64,000 bases of DNA, taken from assembly GCF_007279655.1 (NCBI RefSeq), contig NZ_QKWN01000012.1, positions 62,001 through 126,000 on the forward strand, written 5' to 3'. Of the stretch, positions 29,504 to 37,847 are shown in pieces. The notes beneath the pieces are model-generated. The model ran no database searches and was not told the DNA's origin. It was given only the letters and a program-made list of their open reading frames with translations. The position numbers and the translations under genes are program-made. Position 1 is the stretch's first letter. The number at the start of each line of letters is the position of its first letter. This stretch comes from Robertkochia solimangrovi (GTDB lineage: Bacteria; Bacteroidota; Bacteroidia; Flavobacteriales; Flavobacteriaceae).

Positions 29504-30454
29504 ATGCAAAACAGAATAACCAGCCTTTTTAAGATCAAATATCCGGTCATACAGGCTGGTATGGTCTGGGCAAGTGGCTGGAGGCTGGCTGCGGCTTGTT
29601 CAAATGCAGGTGCTCTCGGACTCATCGGGGCGGGCTCTATGTATCCCGATATATTGCGGGAACATATCCGTAAATGCAAGGTGGCAACAGATAAACCATT
29701 TGGCGTGAATGTGCCGATGCTCTATCCTGACCTCGAAAAAGTGATCGACATCATTATTGAAGAAGGTGTGAAGATCGTTTTTACGTCTGCGGGGAATCCC
29801 AAAACCTATACTTCTCGTCTGAAAGAAAATGGGATCACGGTGGTTCATGTGGTCAGTAGTGTCAAATTCGCTCTTAAGGCTCAGGAAGCCGGTGTGGATG
29901 CCATTGTGGCTGAGGGTTTTGAAGCCGGAGGACATAACGGTCGTGATGAAACCACCACCTTTACGCTCATTCCGATGGTTTGTGAGAAATTGAATATTCC
30001 GGTAATTGCAGCCGGGGGAATCGCTACGGGTGAAGGTATGCTTGCTGCTATGGTGCTGGGAGCGGAGGCTGTTCAGGTTGGTAGCAGGTTTGTAGCAAGC
30101 GATGAGGCATCCTCTCATATCAATTTTAAGAATAAAGTCGTGGAATCGGTTGAAGGCGACACCATGCTCACCTTAAAGGAGCTTGCTCCCGTACGACTGA
30201 TTCGCAATAAATTCTTTGATGATATACAGGAACTTTACAAAAAGGGTACCAATGCAGAGGAATTGATGCGACTACTCGGAAGAGCCAGGGCCAAAAAAGG
30301 TATGTTCGAAGGTGATCTTGATGAAGGTGAGCTTGAGATCGGGCAGATCGCTGGATTGATCCATGATATAAAACCCGCAGCTGAGATTATTTCAGAAATG
30401 ATGCAAGCGTATAGGCAGGCTGTAAAAAAAGTTAAGAATCTACCCGAGTTCTGA
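29504..30454 (+). CDS. Nitronate monooxygenase-type flavoprotein
   Basis: A 316-residue TIM-barrel FMN enzyme of the 2-nitropropane dioxygenase/FabK superfamily. Visible marks are the substrate loop start KYPVIQAGMVWAS, GFEAGGHNGRDE (containing the conserved His used in nitronate oxidation) and the phosphate-binding IPVIAAGGIATGEGM and GAEAVQVGSRFVAS. FabK-like enoyl-ACP reductases share this plan, so the choice between the two activities is not safe. It follows mnmA closely. Confidence 0.85.
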   Translation: MQNRITSLFKIKYPVIQAGMVWASGWRLAAACSNAGALGLIGAGSMYPDILREHIRKCKVATDKPFGVNVPMLYPDLEKVIDIIIEEGVKIVFTSAGNPKTYTSRLKENGITVVHVVSSVKFALKAQEAGVDAIVAEGFEAGGHNGRDETTTFTLIPMVCEKLNIPVIAAGGIATGEGMLAAMVLGAEAVQVGSRFVASDEASSHINFKNKVVESVEGDTMLTLKELAPVRLIRNKFFDDIQELYKKGTNAEELMRLLGRARAKKGMFEGDLDEGELEIGQIAGLIHDIKPAAEIISEMMQAYRQAVKKVKNLPEF

Positions 30455-30492
30455 CTTTAATGGTGAGGAACGGTCGATTTTATAAAAAAGGA

Positions 30493-30522
30493 AAAGTGGC
30501 TGAGGGGGTACCCCGCCACTTT
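30493..30522 (-). terminator. Hairpin terminator of the 30556 gene
   Basis: AAAGTGGC at 30493-30500 pairs with GCCACTTT at 30515-30522 with inner GGGG/CCCC pairs. The T-rich tail is on the minus strand (A-rich at 30483-30495 on plus), so it serves the minus-strand gene. Confidence 0.7.
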
Positions 30523-30555
30523 GTATCTCAATCAGCGATTTCTGAAAACCAATGA

Positions 30556-30990
30556 CTAATTGAGTTTCCTTGATATTTCTACTTTAGAGTCTTTGACATA
30601 GGACCAGTATTCCTCCAGAATTGCATCAGCTTCCTCTTTACTACCTGCAATTCCAACCAGTGCATTGTACCATTTAATAGTTTCGGGGCTTAATTCCCAG
30701 TTGAGCGATTCAATTCCATTTTCATATTTCCAAACGATCACCAGGTCATATTCACCGGTTACCATTTCCATTGTGAGTTCTGCTGCAGGTAAACCCGCTT
30801 GTTTATCGGCTTCCAGAAAATAAGTCTTCATAAGATCCATTGCCTTGTCATAGGTCCCGGGATACATATTGAGGCTGATCACTTTAAGCCATTCGGGGTT
30901 TTCTAGTCGTTTTTCTGTGAGTTCCTGTGCATCGACTGCAAAGGCTGCTAAAAAACAGATGATAATGCAAATTTTAGTAATGATTCTCAT
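30556..30990 (-). CDS. Small exported protein of unknown function
   Basis: A 144-residue protein with a signal peptide ending FAVDAQ. The mature part has repeated Trp and acidic residues and the segment LKVISLNMYPGTYDKAMDLM, which hints at an antibiotic-monooxygenase-like (ABM, dimeric alpha-beta barrel) fold, as does the later VWKYENGIESLNWEL. This is a weak resemblance. No operon partner is evident. Confidence 0.7.
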   Translation of the reverse strand: MRIITKICIIICFLAAFAVDAQELTEKRLENPEWLKVISLNMYPGTYDKAMDLMKTYFLEADKQAGLPAAELTMEMVTGEYDLVIVWKYENGIESLNWELSPETIKWYNALVGIAGSKEEADAILEEYWSYVKDSKVEISRKLN

Positions 30991-31458
30991 ATTTTCGATT
31001 TCGCTGGGTTAAAAGATTCATACTGCCTGAATGGTATTCGGGCAAATAAATACTTAAAACTTTTTAACCGTTAAAGTGATTAGTCTTGGTAGGATTGAGG
31101 CGATAATAAATCAAAAAATTACCCGACGCCGGAGGGATCTTTTGGAATCGGGCAGTGATCGGGTGGAGGATTAGGCTTTAAAAGCCAGAATAATTTCTAT
31201 TTTCATAAAAATTGCCACCGGATCAGGACAGACAGAAAATTGTGTTTGATACCCTTAACACGCTGTCGATCAGGAGTGATTTCGATTTGCAAGATACTAT
31301 TAATAAACTATATTTCAAAGTTTTAAAAAGGAGTAGTCATCAAATTTTATTGCGTTATATCGAGGGTGTCAGCGACAAGAAAGTATGCGGGTGGAAATAT
31401 GAGATTTCCTAAATGGTATTAAGGGGTTCTGTTGTAGAAACTAGCACGTATTCAGTAT
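30991..31458. other. 468-base stretch without a supported gene
   Basis: Only one reading frame of note exists (31212-31412 plus strand, 66 codons, TTG start), with no recognised domain or ribosome-binding site. No RNA gene or strong hairpin was seen. Confidence 0.4.
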
Positions 31459-31971
31459 TTACATATTTACAAATTCAAAAGCATAGTTGTCATAGGTGCT
31501 CAGGTCTATCCCGGTCTCATTGAGCAGGATATTGTGTTCGAGAAAAGCTTTCAGATTTGCCATCCAGAATGACCAGCCATTGCTGCATCCGAAATGAACC
31601 TTCATCTTATGATCATCATCGGTAGGGATGTTTGACTGAGTGAGTGTAAGCAATGTGTGGTCATGCTTGCTTTCTAAGGTGATGGTAAGATGACAATCTC
31701 CTGCAAAAGTATATACAATTTTATCTTTCCCGTTGGCTTCAAGAACCTTTCCCGTTTCCTGACCTTCCCAGTTATGCCACATCCAGCAATATTCATCACC
31801 GGCTTGCACAAATTCATTGGGTTTTAATCGATTTCCATTTCTGGTAAAGTCTGAAGCTCGCAGAAACCACGAAGTGATACCATCTTCAGTTGCCCAGCAC
31901 CAGTAAAGTTTCTCTATGGTAGTGTTGATAAAAATTCTTTTAGTAAAACGTTCAAAGGATAGTGCAGCCAT
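31459..31971 (-). CDS. SRPBCC/AHSA1 (Aha1-type) domain protein
   Basis: A 170-residue START-like protein. The pattern RIFINTTIEKLYWCWATED, then ITSWFL, then EYCWMWHNWEGQETGKVLE and the late NGWSFWMANLKAFLEH helix match the activator-of-Hsp90-ATPase-like group. These proteins form a cavity for hydrophobic ligands; substrates are generally unknown. The long C-terminal helix is present, so the domain is complete. It stands alone. Confidence 0.87.
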   Translation of the reverse strand: MAALSFERFTKRIFINTTIEKLYWCWATEDGITSWFLRASDFTRNGNRLKPNEFVQAGDEYCWMWHNWEGQETGKVLEANGKDKIVYTFAGDCHLTITLESKHDHTLLTLTQSNIPTDDDHKMKVHFGCSNGWSFWMANLKAFLEHNILLNETGIDLSTYDNYAFEFVNM

Positions 31972-32146
31972 TTTTTTGTAATTATACTAATCGTCAGTAA
32001 ATTACAAAAAAAATCATTAAAGAATAACACCGGTGTTTTGTGAGCGATTCTTAACCGGTAAAGTAAAAAGCAAACAGCTGAATCCTGGAATGAGGCGTAT
32101 TAAATTACAGGAAATTGATAGGAAGGAAATTAGAGGTAACTGTAGT

Positions 32147-32887
32147 TCAGGATCTTTTTCTCACATAGATAAGATTTCGATTCCCGCGAGGGTTTTTTCT
32201 GGATTCTATCTCTAAAGATTCTATTGACTTTACCAAAGGGGTAAGCTTTTGGAATCCATAATTTCGAGAATCAAAGTTGGGTTGCTTTTTTTGGAGCAAT
32301 GCTCCCACTTCCCCTAGAAATGCCCATCCTTCTTCATCTTCGAGGTCTTCAATGGTAGAAGCGATGAGTTTGATGACATTGGGTGTGATTTTATCTAATT
32401 TTGATTTATTCGATTCTTTCGAAGTAGAAGCGATATCGGTTTCTTCATTCGATTTTTTAAGAATTTCAAGGTAGATGAATTTATCACAGGATACTATGAA
32501 GGGGTCGGGAGTCTTTTTTTCGCCAATCCCGAAGACTGTCATGCCTGCTTCGCGAAGGCGGACAGCGAGTCGTGTAAAATCACTGTCACTGGATACCAGG
32601 CAAAAACCTTCTACTTTGCCTGAATACAGGATGTCCATGGCATCGATAATCATGGCGGAATCTGTGGCATTTTTACCTGAAGTATAACCGTACTGTTGAA
32701 AAGGGGTTATGGCGTTCTCTAAAAGCACCTTTTTCCATTTCGACAAACTCGGTTTGGTCCAGTCACCATAAATTCTTTTTATGGTAGGGTTGCCATACTT
32801 GGCGATTTCTTCCAGCATTTCCTTAACATTGGTGGCCGGAATATTATCACCATCGATCAGAACCGCCAGATTTAAATCGTTTTTCAT
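32147..32887 (-). CDS. NYN-domain ribonuclease-like protein with C-terminal LOTUS (OST-HTH) domain
   Basis: A 246-residue protein. The N-terminal NYN/LabA-like PIN fold covers residues 1-150: acidic residues in LAVLIDGDNIP, KNATDSAMIIDAMD and LVSSDSDFTRLAVRLREAG can bind Mg2+ as in RNases. A flexible linker with Glu/Ser/Lys follows, then an OST-HTH/LOTUS domain (about residues 165-246, EEGWAFLGEVGALLQKKQPN), which binds RNA. It is four bases after rpsU in the same direction, so it is probably made with ribosomal protein S21. Confidence 0.9.
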   Translation of the reverse strand: MKNDLNLAVLIDGDNIPATNVKEMLEEIAKYGNPTIKRIYGDWTKPSLSKWKKVLLENAITPFQQYGYTSGKNATDSAMIIDAMDILYSGKVEGFCLVSSDSDFTRLAVRLREAGMTVFGIGEKKTPDPFIVSCDKFIYLEILKKSNEETDIASTSKESNKSKLDKITPNVIKLIASTIEDLEDEEGWAFLGEVGALLQKKQPNFDSRNYGFQKLTPLVKSIESLEIESRKNPRGNRNLIYVRKRS

Positions 32888-32891
32888 GGAG

Positions 32892-33086
32892 TTAACCTTC
32901 GTGCTGACGGTCGAATTCCTGCTTGTAAACCGCTTTGGCGATCTCTTTTCTTCTCAATTCAGACTTCTTAACGAACTGTTGATTGTCACGCAGGTTTTTG
33001 ATTTGTTTGGTTCTGTTTACTTTCTGACGATAGCGTTTCAGTGCACGTTCTATGGTTTCACCTTGCTTTACATTGATTATGAGCAT
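32892..33086 (-). CDS. rpsU: 30S ribosomal protein bS21
   Basis: A 64-residue basic protein beginning LIINVKQGETIERALKRY, the standard bS21 start, with KKSELRRKEIAKAVYKQ in the middle. In Bacteroidota bS21 lies near the anti-Shine-Dalgarno end of 16S rRNA and is thought to contribute to its sequestration, consistent with the weak Shine-Dalgarno use in this window. It is the first gene of a pair with the NYN/LOTUS gene and is separated from the cold-shock gene by a terminator. Confidence 0.97.
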   Translation of the reverse strand: MLIINVKQGETIERALKRYRQKVNRTKQIKNLRDNQQFVKKSELRRKEIAKAVYKQEFDRQHEG

Positions 33087-33098
33087 AAAAAATATTTA

Positions 33099-33132
33099 AA
33101 ATTAAAAAGCCATTTGTTGTTGCAAATGGCTT
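33099..33132 (-). terminator. Terminator between the cold-shock gene and rpsU
   Basis: AAGCCATTTG at 33107-33116 pairs with CAAATGGCTT at 33123-33132; T-rich sequence follows on the minus strand, so it ends the cold-shock transcript before rpsU. Confidence 0.88.
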
Positions 33133-33144
33133 GTTCCGATTTTC

Positions 33145-33339
33145 TTAGTCAATTACCTCTACGTTGATGGCATTGATTCCTTTTCTTCCTTTTTCGGTTT
33201 CAAAGCGAACTCTGTCATTTTCATTGATCTCATCAATTAGTCCACTCTGGTGTACAAAGATATCTTCGTTAGAATCTGTTGTTGTGATGAATCCAAATCC
33301 TTTGGTTCTGTTGAAGAACTTTACCGTTCCTTCTTTCAT
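33145..33339 (-). CDS. Cold-shock domain protein
   Basis: A 64-residue protein opening MKEGTVKFFNRTKGFGFI, with the two RNA-binding motifs KGFGFI and DIFVHQSGL of the CspA family. The ATG at 33339 is used; an upstream in-frame ATG at 33405 would add 22 residues not found in CspA proteins. It acts as a nucleic-acid chaperone. A terminator isolates it from rpsU. Long 5' leaders are common for cold-shock mRNAs and the AT-rich region upstream is compatible with one. Confidence 0.95.
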   Translation of the reverse strand: MKEGTVKFFNRTKGFGFITTTDSNEDIFVHQSGLIDEINENDRVRFETEKGRKGINAINVEVID

Positions 33340-33861
33340 TGTATATAAATTTAAAAATGTTCGTATATAATAATCCAGACGAGCAGCAAATACAGGGTGT
33401 AACAATGAAACCCGATACGCTGCATATCTTGTTTTTCAGCAAAGAATCAAAAAATAGGAATGAATTACATGGAAGAGTAAAAAATTTCTAGGCCTTGGTA
33501 CTTAATTGCTAATAAGCTGCAAAGGAACGGTTTTATTTTGGAATTAACTATTTAAACAGGTTTTATTTTGAGAGTGAGTCATTTCTTGACCACTGATTGT
33601 TCGATTTAAACTTATTAATAATGGTTACTTGTAACCCTTTGTAGTACATTTCCTGGGTCTTCAAATAGTGTAATGCTGTTTATGGATAGACTTTAGGTTT
33701 TATTATCATGAAAGTCTCAATGGTCTTAGATGATTCGTAATGCGGAGTATCAAAGATTATATTACCCGGCTTTAGTACTTTATTAACTGATAATTGTCTT
33801 TGTTCTTGATATATCCGATCATTATTTACAAATTTGAAACAGGGAATCCAACTAAACTGAA
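33340..33861. other. 522-base gene-free region upstream of the cold-shock and M1 peptidase genes
   Basis: This is the divergent space between the cold-shock gene (minus) and the peptidase gene (plus). It is AT-rich, with no reading frame of interest. It contains a 12-bp direct repeat spaced 30 bp apart (33529-33570) described separately. Part may be the cold-shock mRNA leader. Confidence 0.5.
33529..33570 (+). repeat. 12-bp direct repeat with 30-bp spacing
   Basis: GGTTTTATTTTG occurs at 33529-33540 and again at 33559-33570. The start-to-start distance of 30 bp is near three helical turns, so both copies face the same side of the DNA. Confidence 0.7.
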
Positions 33862-35556
33862 ATGCCCGCTATACCTATGAATAAAATCCTAGCCACAGCC
33901 CTCTTCCTGGGGCTTTTACAAACTACATTGGGACAGGACAAGATCAAAGAATTTACACAGGCTGATACCTTAAGGGGGACTATTACTCCCGAAAGATCCT
34001 GGTGGGACGTCATGCGTTATGATGTCTACGTACGTCCTGTATTTGAAAAGAAATATACTTCAGGCTTTAATGAGATCACCTATACCGTGGTTGAAGAATC
34101 ACATCCAGATAAAATGCAGATCGATCTTCAGAAGCCTTTAAAGATCGATAGTGTGTTGATGGATGGAAAGGAAATAAAGCGTTATAAAAGAAAGGGAAAT
34201 GTCTACTGGATAGAAACCCCACCCCAGGCGATGGGAACTGAGCATAAGATTAAACTTTATTTCAGTGGAAAACCTCATGAGGCGATCCGTCCACCATGGG
34301 ACGGAGGCTGGTCGTTCTCTAAGGATGAGCAGGGAAGGCCCTGGATGACTGTTACCTGTCAGGGACTGGGAGCTTCCATCTGGTATCCAAATAAGGATCA
34401 TCAAAGTGATGAACCTGATCATGGTGCTTCACTAACCATGCGTGTTCCTAAAGAGTTGACCGCTGTAGCAAATGGACGGCTTCTCGATCGAACGGATCAT
34501 GAAGATGGAACTGTCTCGTTTAAATGGGGTGTGGAGAATCCGATAAGTAACTATACCATAATTCCCTATATCGGGCATTATGTTAACTTCTCACAGGTCT
34601 ATACCGGACTAAAGGGGAAACTGGACCTCAATTACTGGGTGATGGATTATAACCTTGATAAAGCAAAAAATTATATGCCGGAGGAGGTACATAATATGCT
34701 GGATGCCTTTGAATACTGGTTTGGTCCTTATCCCTTTTATGAAGATGGTTATAAATTGATAGAGGTGGATAATACCGGAATGGAGCATCAGACAGCAGTA
34801 TCCTACGGGAATTACTATGCACCGGGGTACAGAGGTCGAGACGGTTCTGGGACCGGGCTTGGGCTCACCTGGGATTTTATTATTATTCACGAAAGCGGGC
34901 ATGAGTGGTTCGGAAATAATATCACCAGCAATGACCTTGCTGATATGTATGTGCATGAAAGTTTTACCAATTATAGTGAGACTTTGTTCATCGATTACAT
35001 CTACGGGGAAGAATCGGCAAATGAATATAACTATGGGATTCGTCAGGGTATCAGAAATGATAAACCGATCATTCCTGCCTACGGTGTGAATGCACAGGGA
35101 AGTGGTGATATGTATCCGAAAGGCGGAAATATGCTACATACGATTCGACATAGTATCGATGACGATAAATTGTTCAGGAATATACTTGCAGGTCTGAATC
35201 AAACCTTTCATAACCAAACTGTGGATGGGCCCCAGATTCAACAGTATTTTACGGAGAAAACAGGATACGATTATTCTAAAGTTTTCAAACAATACCTTAC
35301 CACCACAGAAATTCCGAAATTGCAGCTATATATCGATTGGAAAAATAGTTTGATGTATTACCGTTATACCAATTGTATCGAAGGATTCAATCTTCCACTG
35401 GTGTTGAAAGGAGAGAGGGAGTCGATCAGGATCGCGCCGGATAAAACCTGGAAAAGTACTCCGATCACGCACCGAAACCAATACCTGTTCACGCCTGGAA
35501 GAATTGAGAAGATGTATTATTTAGATGTGGAACTATTGAAAAATATGGAAGAATAA
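33862..35556 (+). CDS. Exported M1-family metallopeptidase
   Basis: A 564-residue protein with a signal peptide (cleavage near TTLGQ). An N-terminal beta-domain is followed by the thermolysin-like catalytic domain with the zinc site HESGH at residues 343-347 and Glu366 nineteen residues later (VHESF). The exopeptidase motif GxMEN is replaced by DNTGMEHQ, which is the form seen in several Bacteroidota M1 proteins. It is shorter than PepN, lacking the long C-terminal helical domain. It overlaps the following M24 peptidase gene by one base, so both are made together. ATG 33877 is an alternative start. Confidence 0.92.
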   Translation: MPAIPMNKILATALFLGLLQTTLGQDKIKEFTQADTLRGTITPERSWWDVMRYDVYVRPVFEKKYTSGFNEITYTVVEESHPDKMQIDLQKPLKIDSVLMDGKEIKRYKRKGNVYWIETPPQAMGTEHKIKLYFSGKPHEAIRPPWDGGWSFSKDEQGRPWMTVTCQGLGASIWYPNKDHQSDEPDHGASLTMRVPKELTAVANGRLLDRTDHEDGTVSFKWGVENPISNYTIIPYIGHYVNFSQVYTGLKGKLDLNYWVMDYNLDKAKNYMPEEVHNMLDAFEYWFGPYPFYEDGYKLIEVDNTGMEHQTAVSYGNYYAPGYRGRDGSGTGLGLTWDFIIIHESGHEWFGNNITSNDLADMYVHESFTNYSETLFIDYIYGEESANEYNYGIRQGIRNDKPIIPAYGVNAQGSGDMYPKGGNMLHTIRHSIDDDKLFRNILAGLNQTFHNQTVDGPQIQQYFTEKTGYDYSKVFKQYLTTTEIPKLQLYIDWKNSLMYYRYTNCIEGFNLPLVLKGERESIRIAPDKTWKSTPITHRNQYLFTPGRIEKMYYLDVELLKNMEE

Positions 35557-36944
35557 TGTTTTCAAAACAAACGTATACCGAGAGAAGAAAAGTATTGAAG
35601 GAAAGTGTTGGAGAGGGACTCCTCTTATTTCCTGGTAATAAGGAGATGGGAATGAACTACAAGGATAACTGGTATCCCTTCCGACAAGACAGTACGTTCT
35701 TATATTATTTTGGGATCGATCTACCGGATCTGTATGTGGTGATCGACGTGGAAAAAGATCGTGAGATCTTGTTCGGAGATGATCTGACACCGGAAGATAT
35801 GGTTTGGGTAGGTGCGGCTGCGCCTCTTAAGGAATATGCTGAAAAGTGCGGCATCGCTGAGGTGAGGCCAATGGCTGCTTTACTGTCCTGGTTGCAAACC
35901 GAAGCCGCTACGGGTAAGGATGTACATTATTTACCGCCCTATCGGGGGAATGTGAGTATTGAAATCAGCAATATTACAGGTATTCCGGTTAATGACGTTG
36001 CTTTAAAATCTTCCGTAAGATTTACCAAAGCGGTTATAGCACAAAGAGCCATAAAGACGCAGGAAGAATTGAAAGAGATCCATAAAGCCGTCAATATTAC
36101 CGCGGCAATGCATACTCATGCTATACGTGCTTCGGTACAGGGAAGAACCGAGAAGGAGATCGCAGGTGAATTACAGGCAATTGCTATCGGTGGAGGTGGA
36201 AATATATCATTTCCTATCATTCTAACCAGAAATGGTCAGTATCTGCATAATCATGCGACCACCGCGACCATCAATAAGGGAGATCTTGTGCTCTGCGATT
36301 GTGGAGCAGAAACGGAAATGCATTATGCTGGCGACATGACGCGAACATTTCCGGTTTCAGAACGTTTTAGCGGTCTGCAGCGGGAAGTATATGATATCGT
36401 GCTGAATTCACATGAGACTGCGGTGGCAGCACTAAAACCTGGCATTCGTTTTAAAGACGTGCATTTGATGGCATGTGCCGCCTTGGTGGAGGGCTTAAAA
36501 GGCATGGGACTTATGAAAGGAAATACCCAGGAGGCTGTGGATGCAGGAGCGCATACCCTGTTCTTTCAGTGCGGATTAGGTCATTTCATGGGCCTTGATG
36601 TTCACGATATGGAAAACTTTGGAGAGCAGCTTGTAGGTTACACGGACGATCTTAAGAAAAGTACGGAATTCGGACTTAAATCTTTGAGGTTAGGTAAAGA
36701 ACTTCAGGTGGGAAATGTACTTACGGTAGAGCCGGGGCTCTATTTTAATCCGTTTCTGATCGATGCATGGAAAGCTCAGGGGAAATACACAGATTTTGTG
36801 AACTATGAAGCGGTTGAGAAATTTAAGGATTTTGGAGGTATCCGGGTCGAAGAAGATTTTGTGATCACGGAAAAGGGTAAACAATTACTGGGTGATCCTT
36901 TGGCTAAAACTGCCACAGCTATAGAAGACTTAAAAAATTCCTGA
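35556..36944 (+). CDS. Aminopeptidase P-type (M24B) peptidase
   Basis: A 462-residue pita-bread metallopeptidase that removes N-terminal residues before proline. The N-terminal creatinase-like domain ends near residue 170; the catalytic domain has the metal ligands in LCDCGAETEMHYAGDMTRTF (two Asp), the GLGHFMGLDVHD segment (His), LTVEPGLYF (Glu) and GIRVEEDFVIT (Glu). No signal peptide is present. Its start codon overlaps the M1 peptidase stop codon (TAATG). A shared role in peptide breakdown is likely, although one enzyme is exported and the other appears cytoplasmic. Confidence 0.93.
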   Translation: MFSKQTYTERRKVLKESVGEGLLLFPGNKEMGMNYKDNWYPFRQDSTFLYYFGIDLPDLYVVIDVEKDREILFGDDLTPEDMVWVGAAAPLKEYAEKCGIAEVRPMAALLSWLQTEAATGKDVHYLPPYRGNVSIEISNITGIPVNDVALKSSVRFTKAVIAQRAIKTQEELKEIHKAVNITAAMHTHAIRASVQGRTEKEIAGELQAIAIGGGGNISFPIILTRNGQYLHNHATTATINKGDLVLCDCGAETEMHYAGDMTRTFPVSERFSGLQREVYDIVLNSHETAVAALKPGIRFKDVHLMACAALVEGLKGMGLMKGNTQEAVDAGAHTLFFQCGLGHFMGLDVHDMENFGEQLVGYTDDLKKSTEFGLKSLRLGKELQVGNVLTVEPGLYFNPFLIDAWKAQGKYTDFVNYEAVEKFKDFGGIRVEEDFVITEKGKQLLGDPLAKTATAIEDLKNS

Positions 36945-36977
36945 ACCATTTTCAGGATGCTTTTACGAGTAAAGCAG

Positions 36978-37010
36978 AGGGCCTTTCTTTTTTGAGAAAG
37001 GCCCTTATTT
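36978..37010. terminator. Terminator between the M24 peptidase and DeoR genes
   Basis: AGGGCCTTTCT at 36978-36988 pairs with AGAAAGGCCCT at 36995-37005. It lies between convergent genes and can serve both. Confidence 0.85.
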
Positions 37011-37771
37011 TATTCAGCAATTATTACTTCTACATTCTTTTTTTCAAGCCAGAATATACTTTCACGATCGATATTTATATCGGTAACGATCTTATCAACT
37101 TTATCCAGACTTTCGATGAATGCAAGTCCCGTTTTCTTGAATTTTGAACTGTCGGCTACCAGAATCACTTCTTCTGAGATCTCGATCATGATCTGATTCA
37201 GATAGGCTTCCTCCATATGATGCGTGAATACACCTACTTCTGGTTTAATGCCGTCTACTCCCAGAAATAATTTGTTGCAATGTAATTGTCGTAAATTTCT
37301 TTCTGCCATCGGTCCTACCAGTGACATGGAAAATTCCTTGAGGTAGCCTCCCGGCATATAAACCTGGAGGTTTTTATACTGTGAAAGATTATTCACGATA
37401 TCCAGCGCGTTACTGATCACGGTCAGCTCATTGAATCCGGCAAGATTATTTGAAATTTCAAAGGTTGTTGTGCCGGAGTCGAGTATGATAGAATCCTTTT
37501 CATCGATCAGACTCGCAGCTTTTTTTCCGATCAATCTTTTGAGTTCCTGATTTACCCCTTTTTTCTCAGAAACTGTCAAGGCGATATTACTGGTTTTGAA
37601 AGCACCCCCGTGCGTTCTCACCAGTAACCGGTTCTTTTCCAGTTTGTCAAGATCATTTCTAATGGTAACTTCGGTAACTCCGAATTTTTCGCTCAGTTCC
37701 TGAACATCGACCTTTCCCAATTCATCCAGTATCTTAAGAATATTGGCCCGTCTTTCTGCTGCTTTTTTCAT
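37010..37771 (-). CDS. DeoR-family transcriptional regulator of the GalNAc locus
   Basis: A 253-residue regulator. Residues 1-55 are the DeoR winged helix (KFGVTEVTIRNDLDKLEKN is the recognition part); the rest is the sugar-phosphate sensor domain of the ISOCOT fold with LDSGTTTFEISNNL, VISNALDIVN and LFLGVDGIKPEVGVFTH. The family normally represses sugar catabolic operons until a phosphosugar binds; AgaR of E. coli controls the GalNAc pathway. It is the last gene of the minus-strand catabolic run, 76 bases after the amidohydrolase gene, with its own candidate operator, so autoregulation is plausible. Confidence 0.92.
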   Translation of the reverse strand: MKKAAERRANILKILDELGKVDVQELSEKFGVTEVTIRNDLDKLEKNRLLVRTHGGAFKTSNIALTVSEKKGVNQELKRLIGKKAASLIDEKDSIILDSGTTTFEISNNLAGFNELTVISNALDIVNNLSQYKNLQVYMPGGYLKEFSMSLVGPMAERNLRQLHCNKLFLGVDGIKPEVGVFTHHMEEAYLNQIMIEISEEVILVADSSKFKKTGLAFIESLDKVDKIVTDINIDRESIFWLEKKNVEVIIAE

Positions 37772-37798
37772 AATCGGTAATACGGTAGTATTTCTATA

Positions 37799-37819
37799 GA
37801 AACAAATATAATTTATTTC
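37799..37819 (-). promoter_or_regulatory. Candidate operator upstream of the DeoR gene
   Basis: An inverted repeat: GAAACAAAT, three bases, ATTTATTTC (eight of nine pairs match). It lies 28 bases upstream of the DeoR start codon. GAAACAAA also recurs at 37820-37827, exactly 21 bp after its first copy. The GAAA...TTTC style matches the elements at susC and the GH109 gene. Confidence 0.5.
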
Positions 37820-37847
37820 GAAACAAAAGAATATTTAAATTTTCGAA

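Noticed and set aside
31212-31412. A 66-codon plus-strand frame with a TTG start
   Set aside because: No ATG, no domain and no promoter element; not supported as a gene, although a remnant cannot be excluded.
32530-32575. Palindrome-like GCCTGCTTCGCGAAGGC stretch suggesting a repeat insertion
   Set aside because: It encodes the conserved LREAG part of the NYN domain, so it is coding sequence and not an inserted element.
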